DNA of 64,000 nucleotides from Pyruvatibacter sp. (GCF_040219635.1 NZ_JAVJSC010000009.1:310001-374000); one strand, 5' to 3'; positions 17,789 to 27,203 are shown, counted from the first letter of the stretch. Notes: generated by a model from the letters alone, not told the origin. Translations and numbers: made by a program.

Positions 17789-18682
17789 GTGAATACGAAA
17801 GCGGCAAACACCAAAGATATTTCGCAGGCTGGCATGTCCGGCACCAGTCTGGTTGTTGTTGTGGCAATTGCCCTGACCCTTGGTGCATGTGCGACACGCC
17901 CTGATCCGGGCGACCAGCCAGCTGTTGCCGCATATCAGGAAGCCAACGATCCCATCGAGCCGCTGAACCGCTACTTCTTCGCGGTCAATGACCAACTGCT
18001 TGACGGTCTCATCCTGAAGCCAGCCGCGCAGGGCTACGACGCCGTATTGCCGCGCGTTGCAAAAGATTCCATCCGCCACTTCCTCGACAATCTGCGCACG
18101 CCGGTAATTCTCGTGAACGACGTGCTGCAGGGAGAATGGGACCGCGCGGGCACAACGATCACACGCTTTGGCATCAACAGCACAGCCGGCGTCGGCGGCC
18201 TGCTGGATCCCGCAACAGACTGGGGCTATGCGCGCCACGGCGAAGATTTCGGCCAGACACTGGCTGTATGGGGCACCGGCGAAGGCCCCTATGTGTATCT
18301 GCCGCTGCTGGGGCCTGCCCCGCCCCGCGACCTCGCAGGCTTTGTTGTCGATCAGGCATTTGACCCGCTGACCTATGTATTCTGGAACAGCGACAGCATC
18401 ATCCCCACAGCGCGGTTCGCTATTAATGGCCTTGACCTGCGCGCCCGTAACCTGGGCACGCTGGACGAGATCGAACGCACATCCGTTGACTATTATGCAG
18501 CCCTGCGCAGCCTGTACCGCCAGAGCCGCAACAACGAAATTGCTAACGGCACCATTGACCCAAATCGCCTGCCGGACATCTCCGACATCGACTACGACTA
18601 TGAGTTTGATGCAGAGACACCAGCCAATGACGCAATCGAGACACAGCCGTCACCTGCAAGCGGTCAAAACACGGGCATTTGA
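17789..18682 (+). CDS. mlaA: MlaA-family phospholipid-transport lipoprotein (VacJ)
   Basis: This 297-aa outer-membrane lipoprotein carries the family signature NDPIEPLNRYFFAVND and the GLLDPATDWGYARHGEDFGQTLAVWG block. A lipobox LGAC follows the hydrophobic VVVVAIALT segment. I chose GTG 17789 because a GGAGG lies nine bases before it. An ATG at 17834 (MSGTSLVVVV) is a plausible shorter start but has a poor ribosome-binding site. MlaA removes mislocalised phospholipids from the outer leaflet and hands them to MlaC, encoded just downstream. The Gln/Pro-rich tail of about 25 residues is probably disordered. Confidence 0.92.
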   Translation: MNTKAANTKDISQAGMSGTSLVVVVAIALTLGACATRPDPGDQPAVAAYQEANDPIEPLNRYFFAVNDQLLDGLILKPAAQGYDAVLPRVAKDSIRHFLDNLRTPVILVNDVLQGEWDRAGTTITRFGINSTAGVGGLLDPATDWGYARHGEDFGQTLAVWGTGEGPYVYLPLLGPAPPRDLAGFVVDQAFDPLTYVFWNSDSIIPTARFAINGLDLRARNLGTLDEIERTSVDYYAALRSLYRQSRNNEIANGTIDPNRLPDISDIDYDYEFDAETPANDAIETQPSPASGQNTGI

Positions 18683-18838
18683 ACGGGTAACAGTTGTGCT
18701 TGTCACGGCGTATTGCCAATGATGTGCGCTTGATGTGCACTGGCAAGGTCTCACGATAAACGAGTACCTTCATCAGCGGTTCACATAACAAATGTCTAGT
18801 TGTCATGCGGCTAATGATTTTTGTGAGGATGCGTTCCC

Positions 18839-19606
18839 ATGTCTACAACGGCTATTATCCGCCACACTGCTCACGACAGCACTGCGCTCGCGCTGCGGTT
18901 GTTTAGCAGCAAGCTGACATCGCTTTTCGCCCTCGCGGCACTGATGATTGGCCTGTCCGTGACCCACGCACAGGCAGACGATGCCTCCAAGGCTTACGTC
19001 AAGGATCTGGGCGAAGCCGCAATCGCCATTCTGAGCGACAAAGAGCTTGATGCCGCCCAGACCGAAGACAAGTTCCGCACCCTGCTGCTGAGCGCGCTCG
19101 ACATTCGCCGCGTTGGTCTGTTTGCACTGGGTCAGTACGCGCGCCTGCCTACGCCGGAGCAAAAGGAAACTTACTTCGACCTGCTGGGTGAGTTCATTGT
19201 CAAAGTCTATCTGGGCCGTCTGACCGGCTATTCAGATCAGCAGTTTTTGGTTCTGGACAGCGTGGAAAAAGGCAACAAAGGCCGCGAGGTCATTGTCGAC
19301 AGCAAGATCACTTTCGCAGAGGGCAATGAGCCGCTGCGTGTGGAGTGGTGGCTCATCCGCGACAAGGACGGGTCTTTTCGGGTTTTTGACGTGAACGTTG
19401 CCGGCATCTGGATGGCACAGGAGCAACGAGGCGCGTTTTCCTCGCAGATCCGCAACAATGGCGGCAGTTTCGAGGCGCTGCTTGACCACTTACGAAAACA
19501 AGCCGGTACCCGGGCTGGGCAGAACACACAAACCACGACAACCGAACCAGTACCGCAAACAACGGCCACAGAAGACGTAACCCAGGACGCAGACGACGCC
19601 AGCTAG
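18839..19606 (+). CDS. mlaC: MlaC-family periplasmic phospholipid-binding protein
   Basis: This 255-aa protein has a long N-region and a signal peptide ending at THAQA-DDA, then the Tol_Tol_Ttg2/MlaC domain (about 45-225) with the FALGQYARLPTPEQKETYFDLLGEFIVKVYL core. It ferries phospholipids across the periplasm between MlaA and the MlaFEDB complex, whose genes are not in this window. The C-terminal 30 residues are Thr/Gln-rich and probably disordered. A GTGAGG lies about ten bases before the ATG. It follows mlaA by 156 bases on the same strand. Confidence 0.9.
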   Translation: MSTTAIIRHTAHDSTALALRLFSSKLTSLFALAALMIGLSVTHAQADDASKAYVKDLGEAAIAILSDKELDAAQTEDKFRTLLLSALDIRRVGLFALGQYARLPTPEQKETYFDLLGEFIVKVYLGRLTGYSDQQFLVLDSVEKGNKGREVIVDSKITFAEGNEPLRVEWWLIRDKDGSFRVFDVNVAGIWMAQEQRGAFSSQIRNNGGSFEALLDHLRKQAGTRAGQNTQTTTTEPVPQTTATEDVTQDADDAS

Positions 19607-19670
19607 TCAAGTCTGAAAGGCTGTGAAGGCTTCTGTCCCGGCTCGCTTGTGTCCGGCCGGCCATCCGGCA

Positions 19671-21329
19671 TCAGGCGCGGGCAAACCGCTTGTACTTGAT
19701 GCGCGTCGGCACCGCCGCTTTCTCGCCAAGGCGGCGTTTGCGGTCTTCTTCGTAGTCCTCGTAGTTGCCTTCAAACCATTCCACATGGCTGTCACCTTCA
19801 AACGCCAGAATGTGCGTGGCAATACGGTCAAGGAACCAGCGGTCATGGCTGATGACCACAGCGCACCCGGCGAAGTTCGCCAGTGCATCTTCCAGCGCAC
19901 GCAACGTATCCACATCAAGATCGTTGGTCGGCTCATCGAGCAACAGCAGGTTGGCCCCGGACTTGAGCATCTTCGACAGATGCACCCGGTTGCGCTCCCC
20001 GCCTGACAGCAACCCCACCTTGCGCTGTTGATCCGTGCCCTTGAAGTTGAACGCACTCACATAGGCGCGCGAGTTCATTTCGCGCTCGCCCAGTTTCACA
20101 ATGTCCAGTCCGTCTGACACTTCTTCCCAAACGGTCTTGTCAGCATCCAGTGAATCGCGGCTCTGGTCCACATAGCCCATCACCACTGTGTCACCGATCT
20201 TGAGAGAACCCGCGTCTGGTGTTTCCTGACCCGTCAGCATACGGAACAGTGTAGTCTTGCCCGCCCCGTTAGGGCCGATGATGCCGACGATGCCGCCCGG
20301 CGGCAGTGTGAACGACAGGTCATCAATCAACAGGCGGTCACCAAAGGCCTTGGTCAGCCCGTCCGCCTCAATTACATTGCCGCCAAGCCGTGGCCCTGCG
20401 GGAATAACAATCTGCCCTTTCTTCTCCATGTCACGGCTGTCCGCGTTGAGGAGTTCGTCATAGGCCTGAATACGTGCTTTGGACTTGGCCTGACGTGCCT
20501 TGGGGCTGGAGCGCACCCACTCCACTTCACGAGCCAGCGTGCGCTGGCGGGCCACATCCTCACGGGCTTCCTGTGCCAGCCGCTTCTGCTTCTGCTCAAG
20601 CCACGACGAATAATTGCCTTCATAGGGAATGCCGCTGCCTCGATCGATTTCCAGAATCCAGCCGGTGATGTTGTCGAGGAAATAGCGATCATGAGTGACC
20701 AGCACCACCGTGCCTGCATACTCCTTGAGATAGTTTTCCAGCCAAGCAACGGATTCAGCATCCAGATGGTTGGTCGGCTCATCGAGAAGCAACAGATCCG
20801 GCTTTTCCAGCAGCAGCTTGCACAGCGCCACCCGACGGCGCTCACCACCCGACAATTTGGTAACGTCGGCGTCCGGCTCAGGACAGCGCAGCGCATCCAT
20901 CGCCATTTCAACCTGACTGTCCAGGTCCCACAGGTCTTTTGCGTCGATTTCATCCTGAAGGCGCGACATCTCGTCGGCGGTTTCGTCCGAATAGTTCATC
21001 GCCAGCTCGTTGTAACGCTCAAGCTTGGCGGTAAGCTCGGCAACCCCTTCCATCACATTATCGCGGACGTTTTTGGTCTCGTTTAGGTGTGGCTCTTGTT
21101 GCAGATAGCCAACCTTTGCCCCGGCCGCCGCCCATGCATCGCCCTGAAACTCTTTGTCAGTTCCCGCCATGATGCGCAGCAACGTCGATTTACCGGCACC
21201 ATTCAGACCCACAACGCCGATCTTGGCACCGGGCAGAAACGAAAGCCGCACATTGTCGAGCACCTGCTTGCCGCCGGGATAGGTCTTTGAAAGCCCATCC
21301 ATCACATAGACATACTGATAGGACGCCAT
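19671..21329 (-). CDS. ettA: Energy-dependent translational throttle protein EttA (ABC-F)
   Basis: This 552-aa protein with two ABC cassettes and no membrane domain starts MASYQYVYVMDGLSKTYPGGK. The Walker A loops are GLNGAGKST (41-49) and GPNGAGKTT near 350. Signature LSGGE motifs precede the LLLDEPTNHLD and LLLDEPTNDLD Walker B motifs. The interdomain P-site tRNA-interaction linker includes SSWLEQKQKRLAQEA. EttA gates the ribosome according to ATP/ADP ratio. ATG 21329 is chosen over 21374 because the sequence starts exactly as in the family and a GGAGG lies upstream. Confidence 0.96.
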   Translation of the reverse strand: MASYQYVYVMDGLSKTYPGGKQVLDNVRLSFLPGAKIGVVGLNGAGKSTLLRIMAGTDKEFQGDAWAAAGAKVGYLQQEPHLNETKNVRDNVMEGVAELTAKLERYNELAMNYSDETADEMSRLQDEIDAKDLWDLDSQVEMAMDALRCPEPDADVTKLSGGERRRVALCKLLLEKPDLLLLDEPTNHLDAESVAWLENYLKEYAGTVVLVTHDRYFLDNITGWILEIDRGSGIPYEGNYSSWLEQKQKRLAQEAREDVARQRTLAREVEWVRSSPKARQAKSKARIQAYDELLNADSRDMEKKGQIVIPAGPRLGGNVIEADGLTKAFGDRLLIDDLSFTLPPGGIVGIIGPNGAGKTTLFRMLTGQETPDAGSLKIGDTVVMGYVDQSRDSLDADKTVWEEVSDGLDIVKLGEREMNSRAYVSAFNFKGTDQQRKVGLLSGGERNRVHLSKMLKSGANLLLLDEPTNDLDVDTLRALEDALANFAGCAVVISHDRWFLDRIATHILAFEGDSHVEWFEGNYEDYEEDRKRRLGEKAAVPTRIKYKRFARA

Positions 21330-21479
21330 ATTCCATTGCCTCCGTCGCGCGGCGAACAGCGCGGATGCGCGCAAACGCCGACACTCCGCGTTGATTAGGG
21401 GGTGAATGTCAGGGGCCGAGTTCTATCGGAAACCCGCCAGCGCCGCAAAGCCTATGGCGCAGGCCGCATGCTAAAAAAG

Positions 21480-22373
21480 TCAGGCGGCAAGATGCGTCCT
21501 CAGGAATGCCGCCTCACGTGCCACCACATCCTCAAACAGGGGCGGCAGATAAACCTCAAAATGCCCCGCTTCAAATGACGCCACTTCGGCCCGCGGCATC
21601 AAGGCTGCGGCCTCCCGCGCCAGTTCCGGCGGCGTGGTTTCATCACGCGCGCCTACCAGCACCAGGGCAGGACATGCCACCCGCCCCGCCACATCGCGCG
21701 GCTGGTAGGCTGCGAGGGTTGTCAGCGCCCGCGCCGGCACCTGATTGTTCCACTGCGATGCCTCATCAACAATATCAAGAAACTGCATGGCCTCATCGGA
21801 GGCCATGCACGCAAAACTGCCCGCAGGCCCGACGATGGGCACCGTTACTGCCCCGCCAAACAACGACGCCACCTTGTCGGCTAGTATGCTGCCCGCTGCT
21901 TTGAGCGTATTGAGTACCGACAGTTTTACCTCCAGGCCGCCGACATACGGCACCTGCGCGACAATGGCACTGATCGACGGATCAGCGGCGGCAATGGTAA
22001 TGACATGCCCGCCGGAGAACGACGACCCCCAAAGGGCAAGGCGTGTCGTATCCACGTTTGGCAGTGTGCGCGCATACGTGATGGCTGCGCGCCAGTCAGC
22101 CACATGCCGCTGCGGATCCACCAAAAAGCGCGGCGAACCATCACTGTCACCAAAATTGCGATAATCAAACAGCAAAACCGCCATACCTTCAGCGGCAAAC
22201 CTTTCAGCAAAGGCCGGCAACCCAAACGTGCGCTCGGCGGAAAACCCGTGCGCCATTATGACCAGCGGCGGCTGGTCAACCCCGTCGGGCAGATAAAGCC
22301 AGCCCCGGCACACATCCCCCTCGCTGACGAATGAAATATCCTGTCTGCGGGCATCTGCCGGGTTGCCTGTCAT
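21480..22373 (-). CDS. Alpha/beta hydrolase (dienelactone hydrolase-like)
   Basis: From ATG 22373, preceded by GGGGAGAAGG, the protein is 297 aa. The frame is open to 22697, but that extension is antisense to the PLDc_N gene and has no family similarity. The alpha/beta hydrolase fold shows VIMAHGFSAER (oxyanion region), the nucleophile elbow LWGSSFSGG near residue 133, DETTPPE as the acid region, and GHFEVY with the catalytic His near the end. It resembles the YcjY/FrsA-type peptidases and esterases. Substrate unknown. Confidence 0.88.
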   Translation of the reverse strand: MTGNPADARRQDISFVSEGDVCRGWLYLPDGVDQPPLVIMAHGFSAERTFGLPAFAERFAAEGMAVLLFDYRNFGDSDGSPRFLVDPQRHVADWRAAITYARTLPNVDTTRLALWGSSFSGGHVITIAAADPSISAIVAQVPYVGGLEVKLSVLNTLKAAGSILADKVASLFGGAVTVPIVGPAGSFACMASDEAMQFLDIVDEASQWNNQVPARALTTLAAYQPRDVAGRVACPALVLVGARDETTPPELAREAAALMPRAEVASFEAGHFEVYLPPLFEDVVAREAAFLRTHLAA

Positions 22374-22452
22374 AGCCTTCTCCCCATGTGTGGTGTTAGG
22401 TGTTGTTGCGACAAGACTAGCGGGCCTTCCCGCAAACCAAAAGGAGCACGCC

Positions 22453-22635
22453 ATGTTCGGCCTGGAAATTACGGGGCTTTTCGGCCTTATCTGGTTCATC
22501 ATTATTCTGTGGGCCATCATCAAAGTTGCCCAGTCCGGGGCCGGTGCGCTGAGCAAAGCCATCTGGATTGTCGTGCTGTTGTTCCTGCCGGTGATCGGAC
22601 TCTTAGCCTGGCTCATTTTCGGGCCGCGCGGCTGA
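22453..22635 (+). CDS. PLDc_N-domain membrane miniprotein
   Basis: A 60-aa protein starting MFGLEITGLFGLIWFIIILWAI contains two transmembrane helices. The ending LPVIGLLAWLIFGPRG is the hallmark of the PLDc_N (phospholipase D/nuclease N-terminal) family. Stand-alone copies are widespread in bacteria and their role is unknown. AAGGAG lies seven bases before the ATG. The frame is open further upstream, but the extra residues are not family-like. It is divergent from the hydrolase and 22 bases before the TPR gene, so it may be cotranscribed with that gene. Confidence 0.85.
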   Translation: MFGLEITGLFGLIWFIIILWAIIKVAQSGAGALSKAIWIVVLLFLPVIGLLAWLIFGPRG

Positions 22636-22657
22636 CACCCCTGAACATACCCCCAAA

Positions 22658-23980
22658 ATGCACACTGATGCTCAGGGCCATGCCCTCCCCAACGCAACAG
22701 CTGAGGCTTCCCGCCTGTTCGTTGCCGCTATCGATGAGTTCAACCGGTATGCCGGCGACCCCATCGCACGCATTGAAGCAGCCATCGCAGATGCGCCCGA
22801 CTTTGCCATGGCGCATCTCTTCAAGGCACACATGTTTGCAACAGCAACAGAGCCCGCGGCAACCGCTGCTGCCAAGCACATTCTGGCAACCGCACGGCAC
22901 CTGAAATTAAACGACCGCGAGGCAAGTCACGCCAATGCCATTGCCCACGTGCTGGATGGAAACTGGACCCGCGCAGCCGTGGCGCTGGACCACCACTCCA
23001 TGCGCTGGCCTCATGATATTGTGGCGCTCCAGTCAGGCCACCTGATTGACTTTTTCAGAGCCAATGCACGTGACCTGCGTGACCGCCCGGCCCGTGCGCT
23101 TCCACACTGGCCCGACGACATGCCGGGCCGCTCCTTCGTGATGGGCATGCACGCTTTCGGCCTTGAAGAATCGGGCGACTATACCCGTGCCGAAGATGCC
23201 GGGCGCACCGCCATTCATCTTGATGCGGCAGATTGCTGGGCGCACCACGCTGTGGCCCACGTCATGGAGATGCAGGGCCGCGCCGAGGACGGCATCGGCT
23301 GGATGATTGCCCGCGAACCGCATTGGGCGGCCGACGGAAACTTCTTCCAGACCCACAACTGGTGGCATCGGGCGCTGTTTCACCTCGATCTTGAACAACA
23401 TCATCAGGCACTCGCCCTCTATGACGACAAGGTGCGCGGTGAACCAAGCCACGTTGCGGTTGATCTGGTGGACGCATCCGCGCTGCTGTGGAGGCTTGAG
23501 CTTTTGGGGGTCGATACCGGCAACCGGTGGGCTGAAATCGCCGATGGCTGGCAAGCGCACGCCGACAGCCAGCTTTATGCCTTCAATGATCTGCACGCCG
23601 CCATGGCCTATCTGGGAGCCGGACGCATCACTGATGTGGATGCGCTGCTGGTCACCTACCGCGCCAATTCTACGGAAGCGACAGAAGCTGGCCAATGGTG
23701 GCTGACCCATGGTGCACCCCTGATAGAGGGCTTTCGGGCCTTTTGGACCGGTGACTACGATACAGCGGTCGCAAACCTGCACAGTTCCCGCTTCATCGCC
23801 AATGGCTTTGGTGGAAGCCACGCCCAACGCGATGTCATTGACTGGACGTTGATGCACGCAGCACTGCGCGGCAACATGCGCAGCGTGGCCGAGGCACTTG
23901 CCAACGAGCGCCTGGCGCAAAAGCCACGCAGCCCGGTTAATACAGCATGGCTGCGCGCTGCGCGTTCACTCGCCCGATAG
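22658..23980 (+). CDS. TTC38-like tetratricopeptide-repeat protein
   Basis: This 440-aa cytoplasmic protein is all helical, with TPR-like repeats throughout. It carries the DCWAHHAVAHVMEMQGRAEDGIGWM and NWWHRALFHLDLEQHHQALALYD blocks conserved between bacterial homologues and animal TTC38. The function of that family is unknown; conserved His and Trp residues suggest a ligand or metal pocket. The ribosome-binding site is weak. The 3' end overlaps the convergent DUF389 gene by 15 bases. Confidence 0.83.
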   Translation: MHTDAQGHALPNATAEASRLFVAAIDEFNRYAGDPIARIEAAIADAPDFAMAHLFKAHMFATATEPAATAAAKHILATARHLKLNDREASHANAIAHVLDGNWTRAAVALDHHSMRWPHDIVALQSGHLIDFFRANARDLRDRPARALPHWPDDMPGRSFVMGMHAFGLEESGDYTRAEDAGRTAIHLDAADCWAHHAVAHVMEMQGRAEDGIGWMIAREPHWAADGNFFQTHNWWHRALFHLDLEQHHQALALYDDKVRGEPSHVAVDLVDASALLWRLELLGVDTGNRWAEIADGWQAHADSQLYAFNDLHAAMAYLGAGRITDVDALLVTYRANSTEATEAGQWWLTHGAPLIEGFRAFWTGDYDTAVANLHSSRFIANGFGGSHAQRDVIDWTLMHAALRGNMRSVAEALANERLAQKPRSPVNTAWLRAARSLAR

Positions 23981-25036
23981 CACCTGCGTCGAGGGCGCTT
24001 CAAACCCCTGATCTGGCGCAACGCCACCGCTTTGCCGCGCCCACCAAATGCCCGCCATGAGTGCAACGAGCAGTACAAACCAACTCACTGCGTTGATGTA
24101 GCGTGCCGGGCGAGACGCCCGTTTTTGTGCCCATGTGCGCGGGCCGATGCCCTTCACCACAAACACCAGCTGCGCCACCAGATTGACGCACACAATGTTG
24201 ACGCCCAACAACAGCGCTGCACTGCCCGCTGCATAGTAGTTCCCCGCCCCCAGCATGATGCCAAGCGTGGCGGCAGGCGGGAGCAGCGCCACAGCCACCA
24301 TCACCCCAACGAGCGTTGCAGAAAGGCCCGTGGTGAGCGACAGCACGGCCGCTGCGCCCGCAGCCAATGCCAGCGCAATACTCTCAAAGCCCACAACCGT
24401 GCGGCTGGTGAGTTCGGGCGCATCCAGCGGCCCGGTCCACAACGCACCAATCACGTATGAAAGCGCCAGCGCGATAGAAACGCCCAACACATTTGTGCCC
24501 AACGCCCGCGCCATCAACGTCCGGTCGCCAAGTGCCGTGCCGAATGCAAAGGCCAGGTTTGGCCCAAGCAATGGCGCAATCACCATGGCACCGATGACCA
24601 CAGCCACATTGTCCGTTAACAGACCAATGGCTGCCGTAATAGTGGAAAGCACCGACAAAATGATGAAGTTGAGATCAAGCCGCGCGCCCTTGTTGATTTC
24701 ATTCCAAATGGCCTCGCGGCTGACCGTGATCGATCCGAACGAAAACTTGCGCGGCTCGTCGTCTGAGACCGATTTAACCGACGGCCCCGGCCCCGGAACA
24801 CTGGCCTGTATCGGCAGCACAACTGCCCGCCAGTTCTCTTGCGCACCAATGGCAGCCTGAATGGCATCCAGCAGCCCCTGTACTCGCTTGGTGGAAATCA
24901 CAAAGCGCACAAGGCAGCGGTCCATCTCGCCACGCTCATCAGCATACACATCAAGTGCGCCCTGCTGCTCGCCAAGGGCAACCAGCGTGTCCACATGCCC
25001 GTGGTCAGAAGTCACTTCAACAAGCTGCAGTGCCAC
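23966..25036 (-). CDS. DUF389 / TIGR00341 family membrane protein
   Basis: This 356-aa inner-membrane protein begins with GTG, with AAGGAGGA eight bases upstream. A cytoplasmic ferredoxin-like N-terminal domain (about 1-85) is followed by the DUF389 membrane core (about 130-335) with some eight hydrophobic segments and the family blocks DNVAVVIGAMVIAPLLGPNLAFAFG and GVMVAVALLPPAATLG. Related proteins are described only as hydrophobic-domain proteins; no transport substrate is established. It ends convergently with the TTC38-like gene, and the tRNA gene lies just upstream. Confidence 0.88.
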   Translation of the reverse strand: MALQLVEVTSDHGHVDTLVALGEQQGALDVYADERGEMDRCLVRFVISTKRVQGLLDAIQAAIGAQENWRAVVLPIQASVPGPGPSVKSVSDDEPRKFSFGSITVSREAIWNEINKGARLDLNFIILSVLSTITAAIGLLTDNVAVVIGAMVIAPLLGPNLAFAFGTALGDRTLMARALGTNVLGVSIALALSYVIGALWTGPLDAPELTSRTVVGFESIALALAAGAAAVLSLTTGLSATLVGVMVAVALLPPAATLGIMLGAGNYYAAGSAALLLGVNIVCVNLVAQLVFVVKGIGPRTWAQKRASRPARYINAVSWFVLLVALMAGIWWARQSGGVAPDQGFEAPSTQVLSGE

Positions 25037-25061
25037 GGGTTAAATCCTCCTTGAGGAAAAT

Positions 25062-25138
25062 TGGTGGGCCGGGCAGGACTTGAACCTGCGACCAATCCGT
25101 TATGAGCGGACCGCTCTAACCAGCTGAGCTACCGGCCC
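25062..25138 (-). tRNA. tRNA with CAU anticodon (probably tRNA-Ile2; elongator Met possible)
   Basis: On the minus strand a full cloverleaf folds. The acceptor is GGGCCGG/CCGGCCC with discriminator A and an encoded CCA. The D arm is GCTCAGCTGGTTAGAGC, the anticodon loop CTCATAA (CAU), and the T arm GCAGG-TTCAAGT-CCTGC. The GGGCC acceptor start, the TTGGTCGC variable region and the TTCAAGTCC T loop resemble AUA-decoding tRNA-Ile2 (ileX) more than elongator Met. Lysidine modification cannot be seen from sequence. Confidence 0.93.
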
Positions 25139-25329
25139 CACCTTGCCGGATGGGGTCGAATTGACCACGCCGGACATCCAGCGCCTATAGCAGATCATGG
25201 CATGGCCGCGAAACGGTCATGAGGTGTATAATTTTCAGCCGCATTGTTGCCCATATCGGACACGACAGTGGTTTTCACAGTTCAGCGGGCACCCGACCGC
25301 GCCGGAAAAAACATCAAGGATACTCAACC

Positions 25330-26076
25330 ATGCCAACTGCACGCCACCGCCTCATTGCCCTTCCCGCCCTGTCGGCAGCACTGGCAGTCCTGGTCCTTGC
25401 GGTCCCTGCGGCTAATGCGCAGGCAGCGTCTGAGCAAAAACGCACTATCACTGTTGAGGGCGAAGGCAGTGTTTCGGCAAAGCCTGATACCGCCAGCATA
25501 AACGCCGGTGTTGTGGCAGAAGCCAAAACCGCGCGAGAGGCACTGAGTGCCAACACCGAAAAAATGAACGGGGTGTTTGATGCCATCAAAGCTGCGGGCA
25601 TTGTGGAAGACGACATCCGTACGTCGGGCTTTTCGGTGAACCCTGTTTATTCCCGCCCTGCCCGCAAACCAGACGGCACGCAGGATAACCCCGTCATCAC
25701 AGGCTATCGCGCATCAAACAATGTGAGTGTCATCATCCGTGACCTGACGAAAGTCGGCGCTGTGCTCGACAGCGTTGTCACATCAGGTGCCAACAACGTC
25801 AACGGCGTGTCATTTTACATCGACAACCCGCAACCTCTGATGGACGAAGCCCGTCGCGCCGCCGTTGAAGATGCCGTTCGCCGCGCCACCATTCTGGCCA
25901 ATACAGCAGGCGCTGACCTCGGTCCGGTTTTGACCATCAGCGAAAACGGCTCGTTCCGTCCTCAGCCGATGATGATGCGCTCCATGGCAATGGATGAATC
26001 AGGATCATCCGTCCCCGTCGCTGCCGGCACACAAGAAATCCGGGCCAACGTGAACATCGTCATTGAGCTTGAGTAA
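25330..26076 (+). CDS. SIMPL (DUF541) family periplasmic protein
   Basis: From ATG 25330, with AAGGA upstream, this is a 248-aa protein with a signal peptide ending ANA-QAA at about residue 31. The SIMPL domain spans about 40-245 and shows the RTITVEGEGSVSAKPDTA start and the GYRASNNVSVIIRDL block. SIMPL proteins (YggE, BP26-type) are secreted or outer-membrane associated, some form oligomeric channels, and YggE is linked to oxidative stress. The exact role here is unknown. The 37 codons before this ATG are non-coding in character. Confidence 0.9.
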   Translation: MPTARHRLIALPALSAALAVLVLAVPAANAQAASEQKRTITVEGEGSVSAKPDTASINAGVVAEAKTAREALSANTEKMNGVFDAIKAAGIVEDDIRTSGFSVNPVYSRPARKPDGTQDNPVITGYRASNNVSVIIRDLTKVGAVLDSVVTSGANNVNGVSFYIDNPQPLMDEARRAAVEDAVRRATILANTAGADLGPVLTISENGSFRPQPMMMRSMAMDESGSSVPVAAGTQEIRANVNIVIELE

Positions 26077-26079
26077 ACG

Positions 26080-26553
26080 TCACTCAGCCAAAACCGTTTC
26101 AGACGTCCAACTGATTTCAACCGCCTCGGCAGCAGCGTCGTTCAGAGGGATCAACTCGGACACCCAGCACTCCTGCATGTAAGGCAGGTATCCTGCGCAC
26201 CGGGCTTTGAGTTCTGCTAACAGAGCCTCGCGCGTGGGCGCGCCACAGGTCACGGTTGTGAAGTGTATTTCGGTGACCAGCACGCCCATGACACCCGCCC
26301 AGCCTCCCCCATCGCAGGCAGCCAGCAGATAACAGTCTTCGGGGTAACCGCTGCTTTTGACGCAGGCAGCAAGTGCGCACGACACAGCCTCCGCGGCGCG
26401 TTCAGCCCGGCAGGATTCAAAAGCTGATTCAGGGGCGTAAGCCGCTGCGTAGGCAGGCTGGGGAAGCGGTACATCCTCAGCCACCGCCGCGCCGGCCAAA
26501 GACATGCCCAGCAGCACGCAAACAACAGTGAACACACTGCAAAGTCGGGTCAT
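26080..26553 (-). CDS. Secreted cysteine-rich protein of unknown function
   Basis: From ATG 26553, with GGAGG eight bases upstream, this 157-aa protein has a clear signal peptide (MTRLCSVFTVVCVLLGMSLAGAAVA). Eight cysteines follow, spaced as for several disulfides, in an ESCRAERAAEAVSCALAAC...CYLLAAC pattern. The repeated Ala/Cys layout and the GGGWAGVMGVL stretch faintly recall DUF4189-type periplasmic proteins, but I cannot assign it. It is convergent with the SIMPL gene (stops three bases apart) and follows panD on the same strand by 26 bases. Confidence 0.75.
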   Translation of the reverse strand: MTRLCSVFTVVCVLLGMSLAGAAVAEDVPLPQPAYAAAYAPESAFESCRAERAAEAVSCALAACVKSSGYPEDCYLLAACDGGGWAGVMGVLVTEIHFTTVTCGAPTREALLAELKARCAGYLPYMQECWVSELIPLNDAAAEAVEISWTSETVLAE

Positions 26554-26579
26554 CAAGCGGCCTCCGGCTACATCAAACG

Positions 26580-26936
26580 TCAGGCCGCAGTCTGAACCTC
26601 ATTGCCGTCGCCAAGCAACACAACAGATGGCGAATAGTTGCGGGCCTCTTCAGCCTCCACCTGCGCATAAGCTGCAATAATCACCTTGTCGCCAACACAT
26701 ACCTTGCGTGCGGCAGCCCCGTTGAGCGCAATCACCTTGCTGCCCCGCGCGCCTTCAATGATGTAGGTCGTGAACCGCTCGCCATTGTCGATGTTGTAAA
26801 TGTCCACCTGCTCGTTAGGCAGCAGCCCGGCCATATCCATAAGATCACGGTCGATGGCGATTGAACCTTCGTAGTGCAGGTCAGCGCCCGTTACCGTGGC
26901 ACGGTGCAGTTTGGCCTTAAGCATGGTCAGCAGCAT
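26580..26936 (-). CDS. panD: Aspartate 1-decarboxylase proenzyme
   Basis: This 118-aa pyruvoyl enzyme carries the self-cleavage site Gly24-Ser25 in ADLHYEGSIAID. The catalytic residues of the family are recognisable in the KLHRATVT start and the ALNGAAARKVCVGDKVII stretch. It makes beta-alanine from aspartate for pantothenate and CoA. Length and cleavage position match E. coli PanD. Other pan genes are not in the window. Confidence 0.96.
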   Translation of the reverse strand: MLLTMLKAKLHRATVTGADLHYEGSIAIDRDLMDMAGLLPNEQVDIYNIDNGERFTTYIIEGARGSKVIALNGAAARKVCVGDKVIIAAYAQVEAEEARNYSPSVVLLGDGNEVQTAA

Positions 26937-27203
26937 GGGGGAACTCCCGGCGTTTTATCTCGCACATGCGAAATAACGCTGCGGGTTGTACATCCCGCCT
27001 GACTGCAAGTCCAGCCAAACGCTGGCCGCCATGAGGCAATCATCGTTGCCTTGATTGCCGGTGATCGGGGCGTCCCTTCTCTCCTGACGACACCGGCCAT
27101 GTGCATATTTTGCAACCCGCACCTGCATGGCCACAGATTGCGCCAGGTCGTGAATCGCGCAACGGTAGGCTCTCTCAAACCGCCGACCTTCAAAGGATAC
27201 CGG

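Noticed and set aside
22374..22697. A longer N-terminus for the alpha/beta hydrolase
   Set aside because: The extension is antisense to the PLDc_N miniprotein, has no similarity, and a good ribosome-binding site supports ATG 22373.
23033..23920. A 295-aa minus-strand frame within the TTC38-like gene
   Set aside because: The plus strand carries clear family blocks over the same bases; the opposite frame has none.
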